From DASXUC01 sp036505015 (GTDB taxonomy: Bacteria; Sysuimicrobiota; Sysuimicrobiia; Sysuimicrobiales; Kaftiobacteriaceae): a DNA stretch of 64,000 bases. The translations under genes were made by a program, and so were the position numbers. Location of the stretch: positions 83,024-147,023 of the forward strand of contig DASXUC010000071.1 in NCBI GenBank assembly GCA_036505015.1. Reading direction: 5' to 3'. Shown here piece after piece: positions 43,421-53,342 of the stretch. The notes beneath the pieces are model-generated. The model had not been told where the DNA came from and searched no databases. It saw only the letters and a list, made by a program, of their open reading frames with translations. The stretch's first letter is position 1; each line of letters starts with the position of its first letter.

Positions 43421-46400
43421 GTGCCGCTGACGATCCTCCCCAACAAGCTCGAGGTCCCCTCCCTCGGCGAGAAGATCTTAGACCGCCCAGAACTTCGCAA
43501 GCGCCTCGCAGACGCTTTGCTCGGGCGAACCACCCTGGTCGCGGCCGACGCCGGTTTCGGCAAGAGTACGCTCGTCGCCGATTTTCTGGCCCGCAGTGAT
43601 CGGCCCGCCATCTGGTATCGGTTGGAAACATCGGACAACGATCCCGTCAACTTCGCCACCCATTTGCTCCACGGGCTCCGGCCGCATATCCCGCCCCAGG
43701 CGTACACGAGCGCACGGCGCGGACTGACGTTGGCTTCGAACTGGAGTGCCGCCCTCCAACTCCTCGGCCCGGTCATTCATCGTCTCCGCCACGACGTCGT
43801 GATCGTCCTGGATGACCTCCATCTCCTCCACGACCCCGACATCGCAGCGCCGATGACCCGCTGGATCGAAGGACTCCCTTCGCGTGCCCATGTGGCCATC
43901 TTGACCCGGGTGGTTCCCTCCTTTCCCCTCGCCCGCTGGCAAACGCACGGACACCTCATCGTCTTCGGGCCTGAGGACCTGCGGTTTACCCTGCCGGAAC
44001 TGCGCGCTCTTCTGGTCGACCTCCACGGCCTGCCGCTCACCGACGCGTCGCTTCAGGTCCTTGCCGCCCGTACCGAGGGGTGGGCGGCGGGGGTGATGCT
44101 GGCTCTCCATGCCGCGGCGACGCAGGGCACGGCTCTCGCCGCGCAGACCCTCGGTGCCATCTCGGGGTCGACCCGAGAAATCTATGACTATCTGGCACAA
44201 GAAGCGTTCACGCGTCAAACCGCGGAGACGCAGCGATTCCTGCTCGCCACGGCCTCGGTCGAGCGATTCAGTCTCCCCCTCGCGACCGCGCTCCTCCAGA
44301 TCACCGCCGGGCAATGCCGGGGGATCCTTGACCATCTGGAAGCGAGTAACCTCTTTATCGTTCTCCTCGACCGGGAGCGGCGCTGGTACCGATATCATCA
44401 TCTCTTCCAGGAATTCCTCCGGCGCATCGGAAGCGACCGCGACCCTGCCTGGATCCGTGAGATCCATCTCGCGGCGGCGCGGTGGTGGGAGGGCAACGGC
44501 GATGTCGACCAAGCCCTGCACCACCTGATCGCGGGACAGGCCCTGCCGCAGGCGGCGGCGATGTTGGGCGCGGTGGGGGTGGAGATGGTCCCCCAGGGCC
44601 GTATCGAGACCGTGAGTCGCTGGCTGAATCAGATCCCGACGGATGAATGGGACGCCGCCCCACGCCTCTTTCTGATCCGTGGACTCATCGACGTCATCTC
44701 GGGGGAGACCGGCGAATCCGCACGATTTCTGGAAGAGGCGCGCCGGCGGCTGCGGGGCCGAGATCCAGAAGGGGAGATGTATGCCCTACGCTGGCTGGTC
44801 AACGCGGTGATGTGGCAGGGCGGGCTCGACCTGTTGACGCCCCTGCTCCCCTCTATCGACGAGTTGGGCACGCGCCTCGCGAACCTGACGCCGACGGCGA
44901 GGGCCGTCGCGGAAGAACTCGCCGCTCGCGTTGCGATGTTGCAAGGCGATCTGTCGACGGCGGAGCGCCGGTTTGACGAAGCGGTGGGGATCAGCCGGGC
45001 GAGCGGCGATGAGTGGACGTACTTGGGCTGTGTCCGATATCAGAACGAAATGCTGTTCACTCAGGGAGACTTTCACCGGGCCGTAGCCCAATTCGAAGAA
45101 CTCCTCGCACTCTCGAATCGACGGGGCTGGTGGCACGAACATGCCCATCTGCAGGTCGAGCTGGCCCAAGCCCTGGGGGCCCTCGGCGCGGATGATGAAG
45201 CCGGCCGGCACCTCACCGAAGCTCGCGTGCTCCTCCCAACGATCCCGTGCCGCGTCCTCGCCGCGGACCTGGCAATTACATCCGCGCGGGCCGCGACCCG
45301 AAGGTACGCCGACGACCTGGCCGAAGCGCAGCTGCGCGAACTGCTGGGAGCCGGAACACACGCCACGCACTACCGTGCGTTTCGATACGACGCGCAGACC
45401 GAACTTGCGCTCCTCCTGCGCCACACCCACCCGCAGGAAGCACGTGCGCTGGCCTCGGGCCTGGTGCACGATGCGGAACATTTCGGCGCGTTTCGCCGTG
45501 CGCGGGGGCTCCACGCGGCCGCCGTGGCGACCGACTCGCCGGAACTCGGCATCCAGGCGGCCGAGCGCTTCAGCGCGCTTGGGGCAGAACCGTGGCAGGC
45601 GCTGTCCTTGCTCCACGCCGCAGCACTCACCCCCCCTGCGAACGCCGCAGTGGCGGCCGCGACCACGACGGTCCTACACGGGTTGCGTGAGGAGACCTGG
45701 CAGTTTCTCTTCGCGCAGGTGCCTCCGGCTTTGCTGTCCCCGTTCGTGACCGATCCAATCGTCGGACCTCGCATTCAGAGGATGCTCGATACCGCTCCGC
45801 TTCCGGCACCCCCACGAATCGTTGTCCGGTGCCTGGGCCAGTTCGAAGTCATGCTGGACAACCGGAAATTAGGCCCCACCGCGTGGAAGCGCGCAGCGCC
45901 CAGACGGCTGTTCCAGTTCCTGCTGCTGCAAGACCGGCCGGTGCACAGAGAGGAAATCAGCGAGGCCCTGTGGCCGAATCAGGAACCCCGGCACGCCGCG
46001 AATCAGCTTCGCGTCGCGCTGTCCCAACTGCGCCGGACTCTTGAGCCAGCCTTGATCGCGAACAAGCCATCGGCGGTGGTCCTGACAACTGGTCCGATGG
46101 TGGTTCTGGCAAGGGATCGCCTTGATATCGACCTGGACAGACTCCGCGCTTCCCTGGCCAAGGCGGCCGATTCCAGCGGGCCGGCACGGCGAGCTGCGCT
46201 GGAGGAGGCTGCGGCTCTCTACGCCGGCGACCTCTTCGCCGATCATCCGTTTGAGGAATGGGCGGAACTCGACCGCGAGCGCCTCCGGACCCGGTGCATC
46301 GGTGCGCTCGCCGCGTTGGCAGAAATCGACGAGTCCGCCGGGGACCATGAGTCCGCGATCAGGCGGTGGCACACCGTCGTCGATTACGATCCCGGCGCTG

Positions 46401-46576
46401 AGCAGGCGTACCGAGGCCTGATGAGGAGTTACCGGTCCCTCGGCAGGATGGCCGAGGCGCTGCGGGCGTTTGAGGGTTGCCGGCAGGCCCTTGCGGATCT
46501 CGGAGCGCTTCCATCGCCGGAAACCCTCGCCCTTCGACACTCCCTCGATTTCCCGCAAAGGACCTCCCCCGGGTAA
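43421..46576 (+). CDS. STAND NTPase-SARP regulator (NB-ARC/MalT-like, TPR, winged helix, BTAD)
   Basis: A 1051-aa regulator starting at GTG 43421. The N-terminal NTPase has a P-loop DAGFGKSTL (G45-T50) and Walker B VVIVLDDLHLLHD (about 128-140), followed by MalT-like helical domains and a TPR-like middle (about 340-790). The C-terminus carries a winged-helix domain (FQFLLLQDRPVHREEISEAL, about 830-890) and a BTAD bacterial activator domain ending near 1040. STAND proteins are switched by a ligand or inhibitor bound through the repeats. It is monocistronic or leads into the repeat-peptide gene 79 nt downstream. The reversed layout (STAND first, DNA-binding last) differs from AfsR, which has the DNA-binding domain first. 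Confidence 0.85.
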   Translation: MPLTILPNKLEVPSLGEKILDRPELRKRLADALLGRTTLVAADAGFGKSTLVADFLARSDRPAIWYRLETSDNDPVNFATHLLHGLRPHIPPQAYTSARRGLTLASNWSAALQLLGPVIHRLRHDVVIVLDDLHLLHDPDIAAPMTRWIEGLPSRAHVAILTRVVPSFPLARWQTHGHLIVFGPEDLRFTLPELRALLVDLHGLPLTDASLQVLAARTEGWAAGVMLALHAAATQGTALAAQTLGAISGSTREIYDYLAQEAFTRQTAETQRFLLATASVERFSLPLATALLQITAGQCRGILDHLEASNLFIVLLDRERRWYRYHHLFQEFLRRIGSDRDPAWIREIHLAAARWWEGNGDVDQALHHLIAGQALPQAAAMLGAVGVEMVPQGRIETVSRWLNQIPTDEWDAAPRLFLIRGLIDVISGETGESARFLEEARRRLRGRDPEGEMYALRWLVNAVMWQGGLDLLTPLLPSIDELGTRLANLTPTARAVAEELAARVAMLQGDLSTAERRFDEAVGISRASGDEWTYLGCVRYQNEMLFTQGDFHRAVAQFEELLALSNRRGWWHEHAHLQVELAQALGALGADDEAGRHLTEARVLLPTIPCRVLAADLAITSARAATRRYADDLAEAQLRELLGAGTHATHYRAFRYDAQTELALLLRHTHPQEARALASGLVHDAEHFGAFRRARGLHAAAVATDSPELGIQAAERFSALGAEPWQALSLLHAAALTPPANAAVAAATTTVLHGLREETWQFLFAQVPPALLSPFVTDPIVGPRIQRMLDTAPLPAPPRIVVRCLGQFEVMLDNRKLGPTAWKRAAPRRLFQFLLLQDRPVHREEISEALWPNQEPRHAANQLRVALSQLRRTLEPALIANKPSAVVLTTGPMVVLARDRLDIDLDRLRASLAKAADSSGPARRAALEEAAALYAGDLFADHPFEEWAELDRERLRTRCIGALAALAEIDESAGDHESAIRRWHTVVDYDPGAEQAYRGLMRSYRSLGRMAEALRAFEGCRQALADLGALPSPETLALRHSLDFPQRTSPG

Positions 46577-46655
46577 TGGCCGGATAACGGCAACCTCCTA
46601 CGCTGGTTCCTGAAGACACCAACCCTTCGGGGGTAAGCGCAAAGGAGGGATTGAG

Positions 46656-46943
46656 ATGTTCAAGCACGTGCGGCAGTTCGGTCTGGCGGTCCTGGTGACC
46701 GCGGCTCTGAGCGTGACGCTGTTTGCGGGCCTTGCCCGGGCCGCTCAGCTGTTCAGCATCAGTTACCCGGACGTCTTGCGGGATACCGGCTTTACCGTGA
46801 CCTCCATCAGTTACCCGGACGTCTTGCGGGACGCCGGCCTGACCGTGGCTTCCATCAGTTACCCGGAGATCCTCCGCGAGGCCGGGCTTACAGCCAACGT
46901 CGCGGGCATCGTCTGGCCGCAGGCTCTGCGGAACAAAAATTGA
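46656..46943 (+). CDS. Secreted peptide precursor with tandem 16-residue repeats
   Basis: A 95-aa protein with an excellent ribosome-binding site (AAAGGAGG, 6-8 nt before ATG 46656). Residues 1-29 form a signal peptide (KHVR, hydrophobic core, cleavage after LARA). The mature part consists of three 16-residue repeats, S34-T49, S50-A65 and S66-N81, each SISYP(D/E)(V/I)LR(D/E)xGxT, and a partial fourth (GIVWPQALRNKN). The first two units are nearly identical in DNA, pointing to recent duplication. No family was recognised. It could be a multi-copy signalling or antimicrobial propeptide, or a structural repeat. It follows the STAND-SARP regulator and ends at a strong hairpin. Confidence 0.75.
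   Translation: MFKHVRQFGLAVLVTAALSVTLFAGLARAAQLFSISYPDVLRDTGFTVTSISYPDVLRDAGLTVASISYPEILREAGLTANVAGIVWPQALRNKN
46755..46898 (+). repeat. Three 48-bp in-frame repeats
   Basis: Units 46755-46802, 46803-46850 and 46851-46898 encode the repeats of the secreted peptide. Units 1 and 2 share ATCAGTTACCCGGACGTCTT and the following CGGGA exactly; unit 3 is more diverged and uses different synonymous codons. Confidence 0.9.
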
Positions 46944-46967
46944 GCTGAACGGATCATTGCTCCACGC

Positions 46968-46996
46968 CGAGGGCCGGGGCTAGTCTCCGGCCCTCG
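46968..46996 (+). terminator. Hairpin terminator after the repeat-peptide gene
   Basis: A perfect 10-bp stem CGAGGGCCGG (46968-46977)/CCGGCCCTCG (46987-46996) with a 9-nt loop lies 25 nt after the stop. It is followed by AATAATG and no T run, so it may act weakly or with Rho, or in both directions toward the VOC pseudogene. Confidence 0.55.
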
Positions 46997-47026
46997 AATA
47001 ATGCCCTGTCACGGCTCCGCGGCGCC

Positions 47027-47314
47027 CTAGGCTCTACCCCCAACCTGAACCACGCAGAACAGATTGCCGTCGCGATCTTCCAACACGACGAAGTCGTCGT
47101 CGGGCTTGTATCTCAAGGGGTAGCGCGTCGCCCCGATCCGGACGAGCCGCTCGACTTCGGCCTCTTGATCCTTGGTGTAGAGATCGAGGTGCAACCGACT
47201 CCTCTAGCCCGCGCGCCTTTCGGGAACGCGACCCAAGGAGATGTTGGGGCCTCTTCCTTGCGGATCACGAAGTACCACCCAACCACAACGGATCACGATC
47301 GAACCGATTTTCAT
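47027..47314 (-). pseudogene. VOC/glyoxalase-family protein, degraded
   Basis: From ATG 47314 the frame reads MKIGSIVIRC, then GWVVLRDPQGRGPNISLGRV and PERRAG, then an in-frame TAG, then RLHLDLYTKDQEAEVERLVR and FVVLEDRDGNLFCVVQVGGR up to TAG 47027. The second half is a typical VOC C-terminus with its metal-ligand segment (EDRDGN). The internal stop and a deletion of about 20-30 residues after VIRC make it non-functional. It lies between the repeat-peptide terminator and tRNA-Gln. Confidence 0.8.
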
Positions 47315-47358
47315 TCTTCGTCGAAACCCAAACCTGAGCACCCCTTCGGCGATCCACA

Positions 47359-47388
47359 TTGACGCCCCTGTTGGACCATTCCTATAAT
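47359..47388 (+). promoter_or_regulatory. Sigma-70 promoter of tRNA-Gln
   Basis: TTGACG (47359-47364) and a perfect TATAAT (47383-47388) are 18 bp apart and end 15 nt before the tRNA 5' end. Confidence 0.75.
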
Positions 47389-47403
47389 GAAGTGTTCACG
47401 CGC

Positions 47404-47477
47404 TGGGGGATCGTCTAGTGGTAGGACGACGGGCTCTGAACCCGTTAGCGGGGGTTCGAATCCTCCTCCCCCAGCCA
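47404..47477 (+). tRNA. tRNA-Gln (anticodon CTG)
   Basis: A 74-nt tRNA including the encoded CCA. The acceptor stem is TGGGGGA/TCCCCCA (47404-47410 and 47467-47473) with discriminator G47474. The anticodon loop CTCTGAA gives anticodon CTG. The T arm is GGGGGTTCGAATCCTCC. Glutaminyl-tRNA synthetase is encoded 1.7 kb downstream on the opposite strand. Confidence 0.95.
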
Positions 47478-47646
47478 GCGTCTCACCGCTGCAACTTGTC
47501 CCCGAGGCCGGTTCAATGTCTCGCGAGGCATGCCGCACATTGTTCCTATGTCAGCGTGTATAGAACGTGCGCAAGCGCCCGGAAAGGATCCGTAACGTCG
47601 GGGCCACGGCTCAGCGCCGCAGGCGCGCAGGAGGTCAGCGGACACT

Positions 47647-48144
47647 ATGGCTGAGAGGAAACCTGCAAAGAAGGGCACGCAGAAGTCTGCCAGGAGCACC
47701 ACTACGATCGGCAAGACGTTCAAGGGATTCACGGACGAGGAACGAGTCGCGATGAAGGAGCGCGTCCAAGAGCTGAAGGCGGCCGCGCGCCGCGGCCCGC
47801 ACGCGGACAAGGCGGGCGGGGAAAGCGCCGTACTCGCGAAGATCGCCGCAATGCGGGAACCGGATCGCGCCATGGGCAAGCGGCTCCATGCGATCATCAA
47901 AACCAGCGCGCCAGCACTCTCGCCGAAACTCTGGTACGGGATGCCCGCGTATGCCAAGGACGGCAAGGTCGTCTGCTTCTTCCAAAGCGCGCAGAAGTTC
48001 AACACGAGGTACGCGACGTTCGGCTTCAGCGACGCGGCGAACCTCGACGAAGGCGCCGTGTGGCCGGTCGCTTTCGCGCTGAAGGAGTTGACTGCCGCCG
48101 CAAAGGCAAGGATCGGCGCGCTCGTGAAGAAAGCGGTGAGCTGA
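47647..48144 (+). CDS. DUF1801/YdhG-like protein
   Basis: A 165-aa protein. After a Lys/Thr-rich basic N-terminus (about 1-27), the DUF1801-type core includes FTDEERVAMKERVQELKAAA, SPKLWYGMPAYAKDGKVVCFFQSA and ATFGFSDAANLDEGAVWPVAFALKEL. These small proteins have no defined biochemical function. The gene starts 170 nt after tRNA-Gln; GGAGG lies upstream of ATG 47647. It heads a three-gene run with a DHFR-like and an NTF2-like protein. Confidence 0.8.
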   Translation: MAERKPAKKGTQKSARSTTTIGKTFKGFTDEERVAMKERVQELKAAARRGPHADKAGGESAVLAKIAAMREPDRAMGKRLHAIIKTSAPALSPKLWYGMPAYAKDGKVVCFFQSAQKFNTRYATFGFSDAANLDEGAVWPVAFALKELTAAAKARIGALVKKAVS

Positions 48145-48179
48145 GGATTGAGGAGGAGTCTATGCTGAGGGGGCGTGCC

Positions 48180-48737
48180 ATGAGGAAACTCATCATGTGG
48201 AATATGGTAACGCTTGACGGCTTGTTCGAGGGGCCGAAGAAGTGGGACATCGACTGGCACAATTACGTCTGGGGCGATGAGTTGGAGCAGCTCTCTATCG
48301 AACAATCGAAATCAATCGGCATGCTGCTGTTCGGGCGGGTGACGTACGAGGGAATGGCAAGTTATTGGACGTCGGCGACCGGCGAGGTTGCGGACTTCAT
48401 GAACAGCGTGCCGAAAGCCGTGTTTTCGAGAACCCTAGAAAAGGCTGATTGGAACAATACCAGTCTGGTGAAAGAGGAGGCCGTGGAAGCGGTCAAGTCG
48501 CTGAAACAACAGTCGGGCAAGGATTTGTTCGTGTTCGGGAGCGCCGACCTCTCTTCAACCTTCACGCAGCACGGTCTGTTCGACGAATACCGCCTTGGGC
48601 TCACTCCTGTCGTGCTGGGCGCGGGGACTCCGCTGTTCAAACCCGGTGCGGAAATCAGGACGAGGCTTCTGGAAGCACGACCTTTGAAGTCCGGCTGCGT
48701 CATCCTGCGTTACGCCGCCGGCGACGAGGGGCCATGA
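48180..48737 (+). CDS. Dihydrofolate reductase family protein (RibD C-terminal-like)
   Basis: A 185-aa protein with MRKLIMWNMVTLDGLFEGPK at the N-terminus, MLLFGRVTYEGMASYW in the middle and FVFGSADLSSTFTQHGLFDEYRL followed by PVVLGAGTPLF at the C-terminus. These are hallmarks of the YyaP/YwjB-type DHFR-like reductases, whose substrates are mostly unknown. An upstream ATG at 48162 has the stronger GAGGAGG site and would add six residues; ATG 48180 matches the usual family start. The stop overlaps the next gene by 4 nt. Confidence 0.85.
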   Translation: MRKLIMWNMVTLDGLFEGPKKWDIDWHNYVWGDELEQLSIEQSKSIGMLLFGRVTYEGMASYWTSATGEVADFMNSVPKAVFSRTLEKADWNNTSLVKEEAVEAVKSLKQQSGKDLFVFGSADLSSTFTQHGLFDEYRLGLTPVVLGAGTPLFKPGAEIRTRLLEARPLKSGCVILRYAAGDEGP

Positions 48738-49099
48738 GCAAGGAGGCGGCTGTGGATTTCCTGCAGTTGGCGTCGTCGGGAAGGGTGAGTGAAGCCTATC
48801 GGAAGTACGTGGGCCCGGAGTTCCGGCACCATAACCCATTCTTTCCCGGTGATGCAGAGTCGCTGGCGCGTGCTATGGAAGAAAATGCAACGAAGAATCC
48901 CGACAAGGTCCTCGACATCCACCATGCGCTCCAGGATGGGAACGTAGTTGCCATTCACTCTCGGATCCGACAGTCGCCGGGCGATCGGGGCGCGGCCGTC
49001 GTTCATCTGTTCAGGTTCGAGAAGAATCTCATCGTGGAGCTCTGGGACGTCGGACAGGCCGTGCCGGAGGACTCCCCGAACGACAACGGCATGTTCTAA
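48734..49099 (+). CDS. SnoaL/NTF2-like protein
   Basis: A 121-aa protein of the NTF2-like cone-shaped fold: KEAAVDFLQLASSGRVSEAY, a FRHHNPFFPGDAESLARAME segment, and VVHLFRFEKNLIVELWDVGQ ending in SPNDNGMF. Family members include polyketide cyclases and many proteins of unknown function. ATG 48734 overlaps the DHFR-like stop by 4 nt (ATGA), indicating translational coupling. It converges on glnS, 11 nt away. Confidence 0.85.
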   Translation: MSKEAAVDFLQLASSGRVSEAYRKYVGPEFRHHNPFFPGDAESLARAMEENATKNPDKVLDIHHALQDGNVVAIHSRIRQSPGDRGAAVVHLFRFEKNLIVELWDVGQAVPEDSPNDNGMF

Positions 49100-49110
49100 C
49101 CGAGCCGCCC

Positions 49111-50799
<1,689 letters not shown>

Positions 50800-50858
50800 G
50801 ACGGAGTCTTTGGATGAGGATACACTGCCGGCGGACCGAATGGGAGAGTGACATATCA

Positions 50859-51572
50859 TCACCGCAGCCGTGCCAGCAGTTCCTCCCGGTTCCATCCGCG
50901 CACGCCGATCGTGATCAGCAGGGCCGCGATGGCGGCCCATGCCAGCAGCTCGGTCCAGGTCGACGCCAGCGTGATGGACCGCAGCCGGATGGCGAGAAAG
51001 ACGCTGCCGATGACCAGTGGCACCGACACCAGCGAGATGCCGGCCTGCGCCGCGCGCACCCGCCTTGCGCGGCTTCCCATCAAGATCGCCGCGGCGATGG
51101 GCGGCAGCAGGATGAGCGGCGCGATGGCGATCAGCGCCGCGGTCTCACCCCCTCCGAGCGGCCACGGGAGACCGACCAGCGGGCGGTAGAGTCCCCACAA
51201 CAGGCCCTGCCCGGTCCAAGCCAGCGCGCTCCCCAACGCCAGGGCGGCGACGGATTTGCCCCAGAAGATTGCGTAGGTCGAAATCGGTGCAGCCAGCAGT
51301 GGAATGATGGTGCCGGTCTCAAATTCTATCGCGAACGCCGTGGCTGCAACGTTCACGGCGGCGCTGGCCGGCAGCAGGTCCAAGTAGACCATGAACGCTC
51401 TGGCGGCATCGGCGTGCGGGCGGGAATCGACCGCGGGCCGCGCCGCCTGTACGCGAAGGGCGCCCAGGAAAATCATGGGGATGGCGATCGCGACAATCAA
51501 GAACCGGAGCAGCGCACGCGTGCCCAGCGTATCTGAGAATTCTCGGGCGGCGATCAGCCACACGCCGCTCAT
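50859..51572 (-). CDS. ABC-2-like transporter permease
   Basis: A 237-aa membrane protein with six predicted helices. WLIAAREFSDTLGTRALLRFL is the typical cytoplasmic N-terminus of ABC-2 permeases. VNVAATAFAIEFETGTIIPL resembles the conserved segment before the third helix, where the E and G-T-I positions are common to ABC-2 exporters. ATG 51572 overlaps the ATPase stop by 4 nt. It forms a one-permease, one-ATPase exporter with the upstream gene, in a cluster with an M50-type protease and small peptides. Confidence 0.85.
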   Translation of the reverse strand: MSGVWLIAAREFSDTLGTRALLRFLIVAIAIPMIFLGALRVQAARPAVDSRPHADAARAFMVYLDLLPASAAVNVAATAFAIEFETGTIIPLLAAPISTYAIFWGKSVAALALGSALAWTGQGLLWGLYRPLVGLPWPLGGGETAALIAIAPLILLPPIAAAILMGSRARRVRAAQAGISLVSVPLVIGSVFLAIRLRSITLASTWTELLAWAAIAALLITIGVRGWNREELLARLR

Positions 51573-52504
51573 CCTCGCGCGCTCCCAGCATGCCGCAAAT
51601 AGATTTCCTCTAGCGACTCTGCGGGTTCCCTCACCGTGATGATTCCACGGCCGTGCCGGACGAGCCGGGCGACGACTTCGGGGTTGGTCACATCCGGCGT
51701 CGCGGTCCGGTACGACAGCGCCGAACCATTCAGCCGCACCGTGCCCGCGATCACGCCGGAGCAACTCTCAATCAGACCGGGCGGGATCTGGCCCGTTGAG
51801 GTCGTGACAACCTCGACGACGCCGCCCCCGTTGCTGCGCACGGGCTGTGTGTGGACGATGCGTCCGGCGATCAGGATCGCCACCGAATCAGCCACCTTCT
51901 CAGCTTCGGCCAGGTTGTGAGTACAGAGGATGATGGTGCGTTCTCGCCGCTTGAGGGCTCGAAACAACTCCCGCAGCGAGATGGTGGTTTCCACATCCAG
52001 GGAGGCGGTCGGCTCATCGAGCAGGAGAACGGCCGGGTCATGCAGCAGACAGCGGGCCAGGGCAACCTTCTGCTGTGTGCCGCGGGACAGTGTGCCCAGC
52101 GGTGCCGCGGCCCACGGCGTCAGCCCAAAGGCCTCGATCAGCTCGTCCGTTCTGACCTTCACCCCACGCGCTGACAACCGGTACAAACTCCCAAACCACT
52201 GCAAGTACGGCCGCAGTTTCATGTCTGGATACACGCCGGGAAGATCGGTCATCAACCCGACAACCTCCCGGACGCGGTCGGGATCGGCGCGCACGTCGAA
52301 GCCACCCACACGGCACGTCCCCTCCGTTGGACGCATCAGCGCCGCAAGCATTCTCACGACGGTCGTCTTCCCGGCACCGTTGGGTCCGAGCAGGGCGAGA
52401 ATCTCCCCCCGGTGCACCGCCAGCGTGACGTGGTCGACGGCGACCTGCGCGCCGAACCGCCGCGTGAGGCTGAGGACCTCGATCGCTGGAGGTGTGCCGG
52501 TCAC
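51569..52504 (-). CDS. ABC transporter ATP-binding protein (exporter type)
   Basis: A 311-aa NatA/CcmA-type ATPase. Walker A is GPNGAGKTTVVRMLAALM, the signature is LSRGTQQKVALARCLL (Arg and Thr-Gln replace the common GGQ), Walker B is VLLLDEPTASLD and the switch His is in LCTHNLAEAEK. The C-terminal 90 residues form an accessory domain seen in ABC-2 exporters. It overlaps both neighbours by 4 nt, so protease, ATPase and permease are translated as one unit. Confidence 0.92.
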   Translation of the reverse strand: MTGTPPAIEVLSLTRRFGAQVAVDHVTLAVHRGEILALLGPNGAGKTTVVRMLAALMRPTEGTCRVGGFDVRADPDRVREVVGLMTDLPGVYPDMKLRPYLQWFGSLYRLSARGVKVRTDELIEAFGLTPWAAAPLGTLSRGTQQKVALARCLLHDPAVLLLDEPTASLDVETTISLRELFRALKRRERTIILCTHNLAEAEKVADSVAILIAGRIVHTQPVRSNGGGVVEVVTTSTGQIPPGLIESCSGVIAGTVRLNGSALSYRTATPDVTNPEVVARLVRHGRGIITVREPAESLEEIYLRHAGSARG

Positions 52505-53010
52505 GGATGCCCCACGAACGCGTCAGCTCCCAAGGCCCGAATCAGCATTGCGCCGGCGCCTAACCCGCACACCACATAGAGCGCGATGCGAAGCACAGGG
52601 GACACCCAGCGCAGCGTCAGCGCCGCGGTGGGTCCCCAGACGGCTGCGGTCAACCAGTATCCGTCGAGCGGATCCAGGGGCAAGAGGTTTACCACGGCGA
52701 GTGTGAGGCTGATCTGTGCCAGCCTCAACGCGGCCGCACCGACAGGCCCCGGCAGCAGCCTGGCGACGGCGAGGGCGACCACGGCCAGCACGACCTGTGC
52801 CCCGGCCCCCGAGCAGATGACGGCAGCCTGCTGCGCTCTCGGCCGTGTCCCCAGCCCGCCAAGGTGCACGCGCAGGACCGGGATCACACCCAGGACACTC
52901 AGGCTGACGCGAATCGGCGCAACCCCGACGGCGCGCGCGGCGAGGATATGCCCGCCCTCGTGGACCAGGGCGGATACGATGACCAGGACGAGCCATCCGA
53001 GAAGCTCCAT
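52501..53010 (-). CDS. Small M50-type membrane metalloprotease
   Basis: A 169-aa polytopic protein. The zinc motif HEGGH (residues 17-21) lies in the first helix, within SALVHEGGHILAARAVGV. The partner Asp motif NLLPLDPLDGYWL is in a later helix, as in site-2 proteases of the SpoIVFB/YydH type. No PDZ or CBS domain is present. ATG 53010 has a poor ribosome-binding site and follows the 47-aa peptide gene by 80 nt; the stop overlaps the ATPase gene by 4 nt. Processing or maturation of the small peptides before export is the natural hypothesis. Confidence 0.8.
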   Translation of the reverse strand: MELLGWLVLVIVSALVHEGGHILAARAVGVAPIRVSLSVLGVIPVLRVHLGGLGTRPRAQQAAVICSGAGAQVVLAVVALAVARLLPGPVGAAALRLAQISLTLAVVNLLPLDPLDGYWLTAAVWGPTAALTLRWVSPVLRIALYVVCGLGAGAMLIRALGADAFVGHP

Positions 53011-53090
53011 GGAAGCCCCGCGCCCCGGACAAGGTCAGCAGAGGTCTTTCTCCTCCGCGACCCTGCCCGGGACTCTCCCGCCCACCTGCC

Positions 53091-53234
53091 TCAGAAGAGG
53101 AGCCGACAGACGAGTTCCGCGATGGCGATCCCGATGGCGACACCGCCCAGGAAGTCCCCCACCGCGCCGTGCAAGACGATGTCAGTTCCCTGGCTGACCA
53201 GAGAGCGCACCGCCGTCGCCGTGACCATTCCCAT
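53091..53234 (-). CDS. 47-aa hydrophobic, glycine-rich peptide
   Basis: ATG 53234 is preceded by GGAGGAGAGGTG, a very strong ribosome-binding site. The 47-residue product has a polar N-terminal half (VTATAVRSLVSQGTDIV) and a hydrophobic half with overlapping GxxxG motifs (GAVGDFLGGVAIGIAIAE) that ends LVCRLLF with a single Cys. No family was recognised. Peptides of this look beside a membrane protease and an ABC exporter suggest a bacteriocin- or signal-like product, but a membrane subunit is possible. Confidence 0.6.
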   Translation of the reverse strand: MGMVTATAVRSLVSQGTDIVLHGAVGDFLGGVAIGIAIAELVCRLLF

Positions 53235-53270
53235 CACCTCTCCTCCACGCGCCCAACGTGCTCCATCCGC

Positions 53271-53342
53271 CTAGATGTAGCCGGTACAGTGGAGCAGATC
53301 GACAATCACCCCAGCGAGAATCCCCCACTCCCGCCAGCCCAT
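53271..53342 (-). CDS. 23-aa peptide (too short for standard gene calling)
   Basis: ATG 53342 has AAGGAGGTG ending 5 nt before it, close to a perfect Shine-Dalgarno. The peptide begins MGWREWGILAGVIVDLL and ends HCTGYI. It is amphipathic with a hydrophobic centre and one Cys. It lies 36 nt upstream of the 47-aa peptide gene. The strength of the ribosome-binding site is the main evidence; coding cannot be proven from one genome. Confidence 0.45.
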   Translation of the reverse strand: MGWREWGILAGVIVDLLHCTGYI

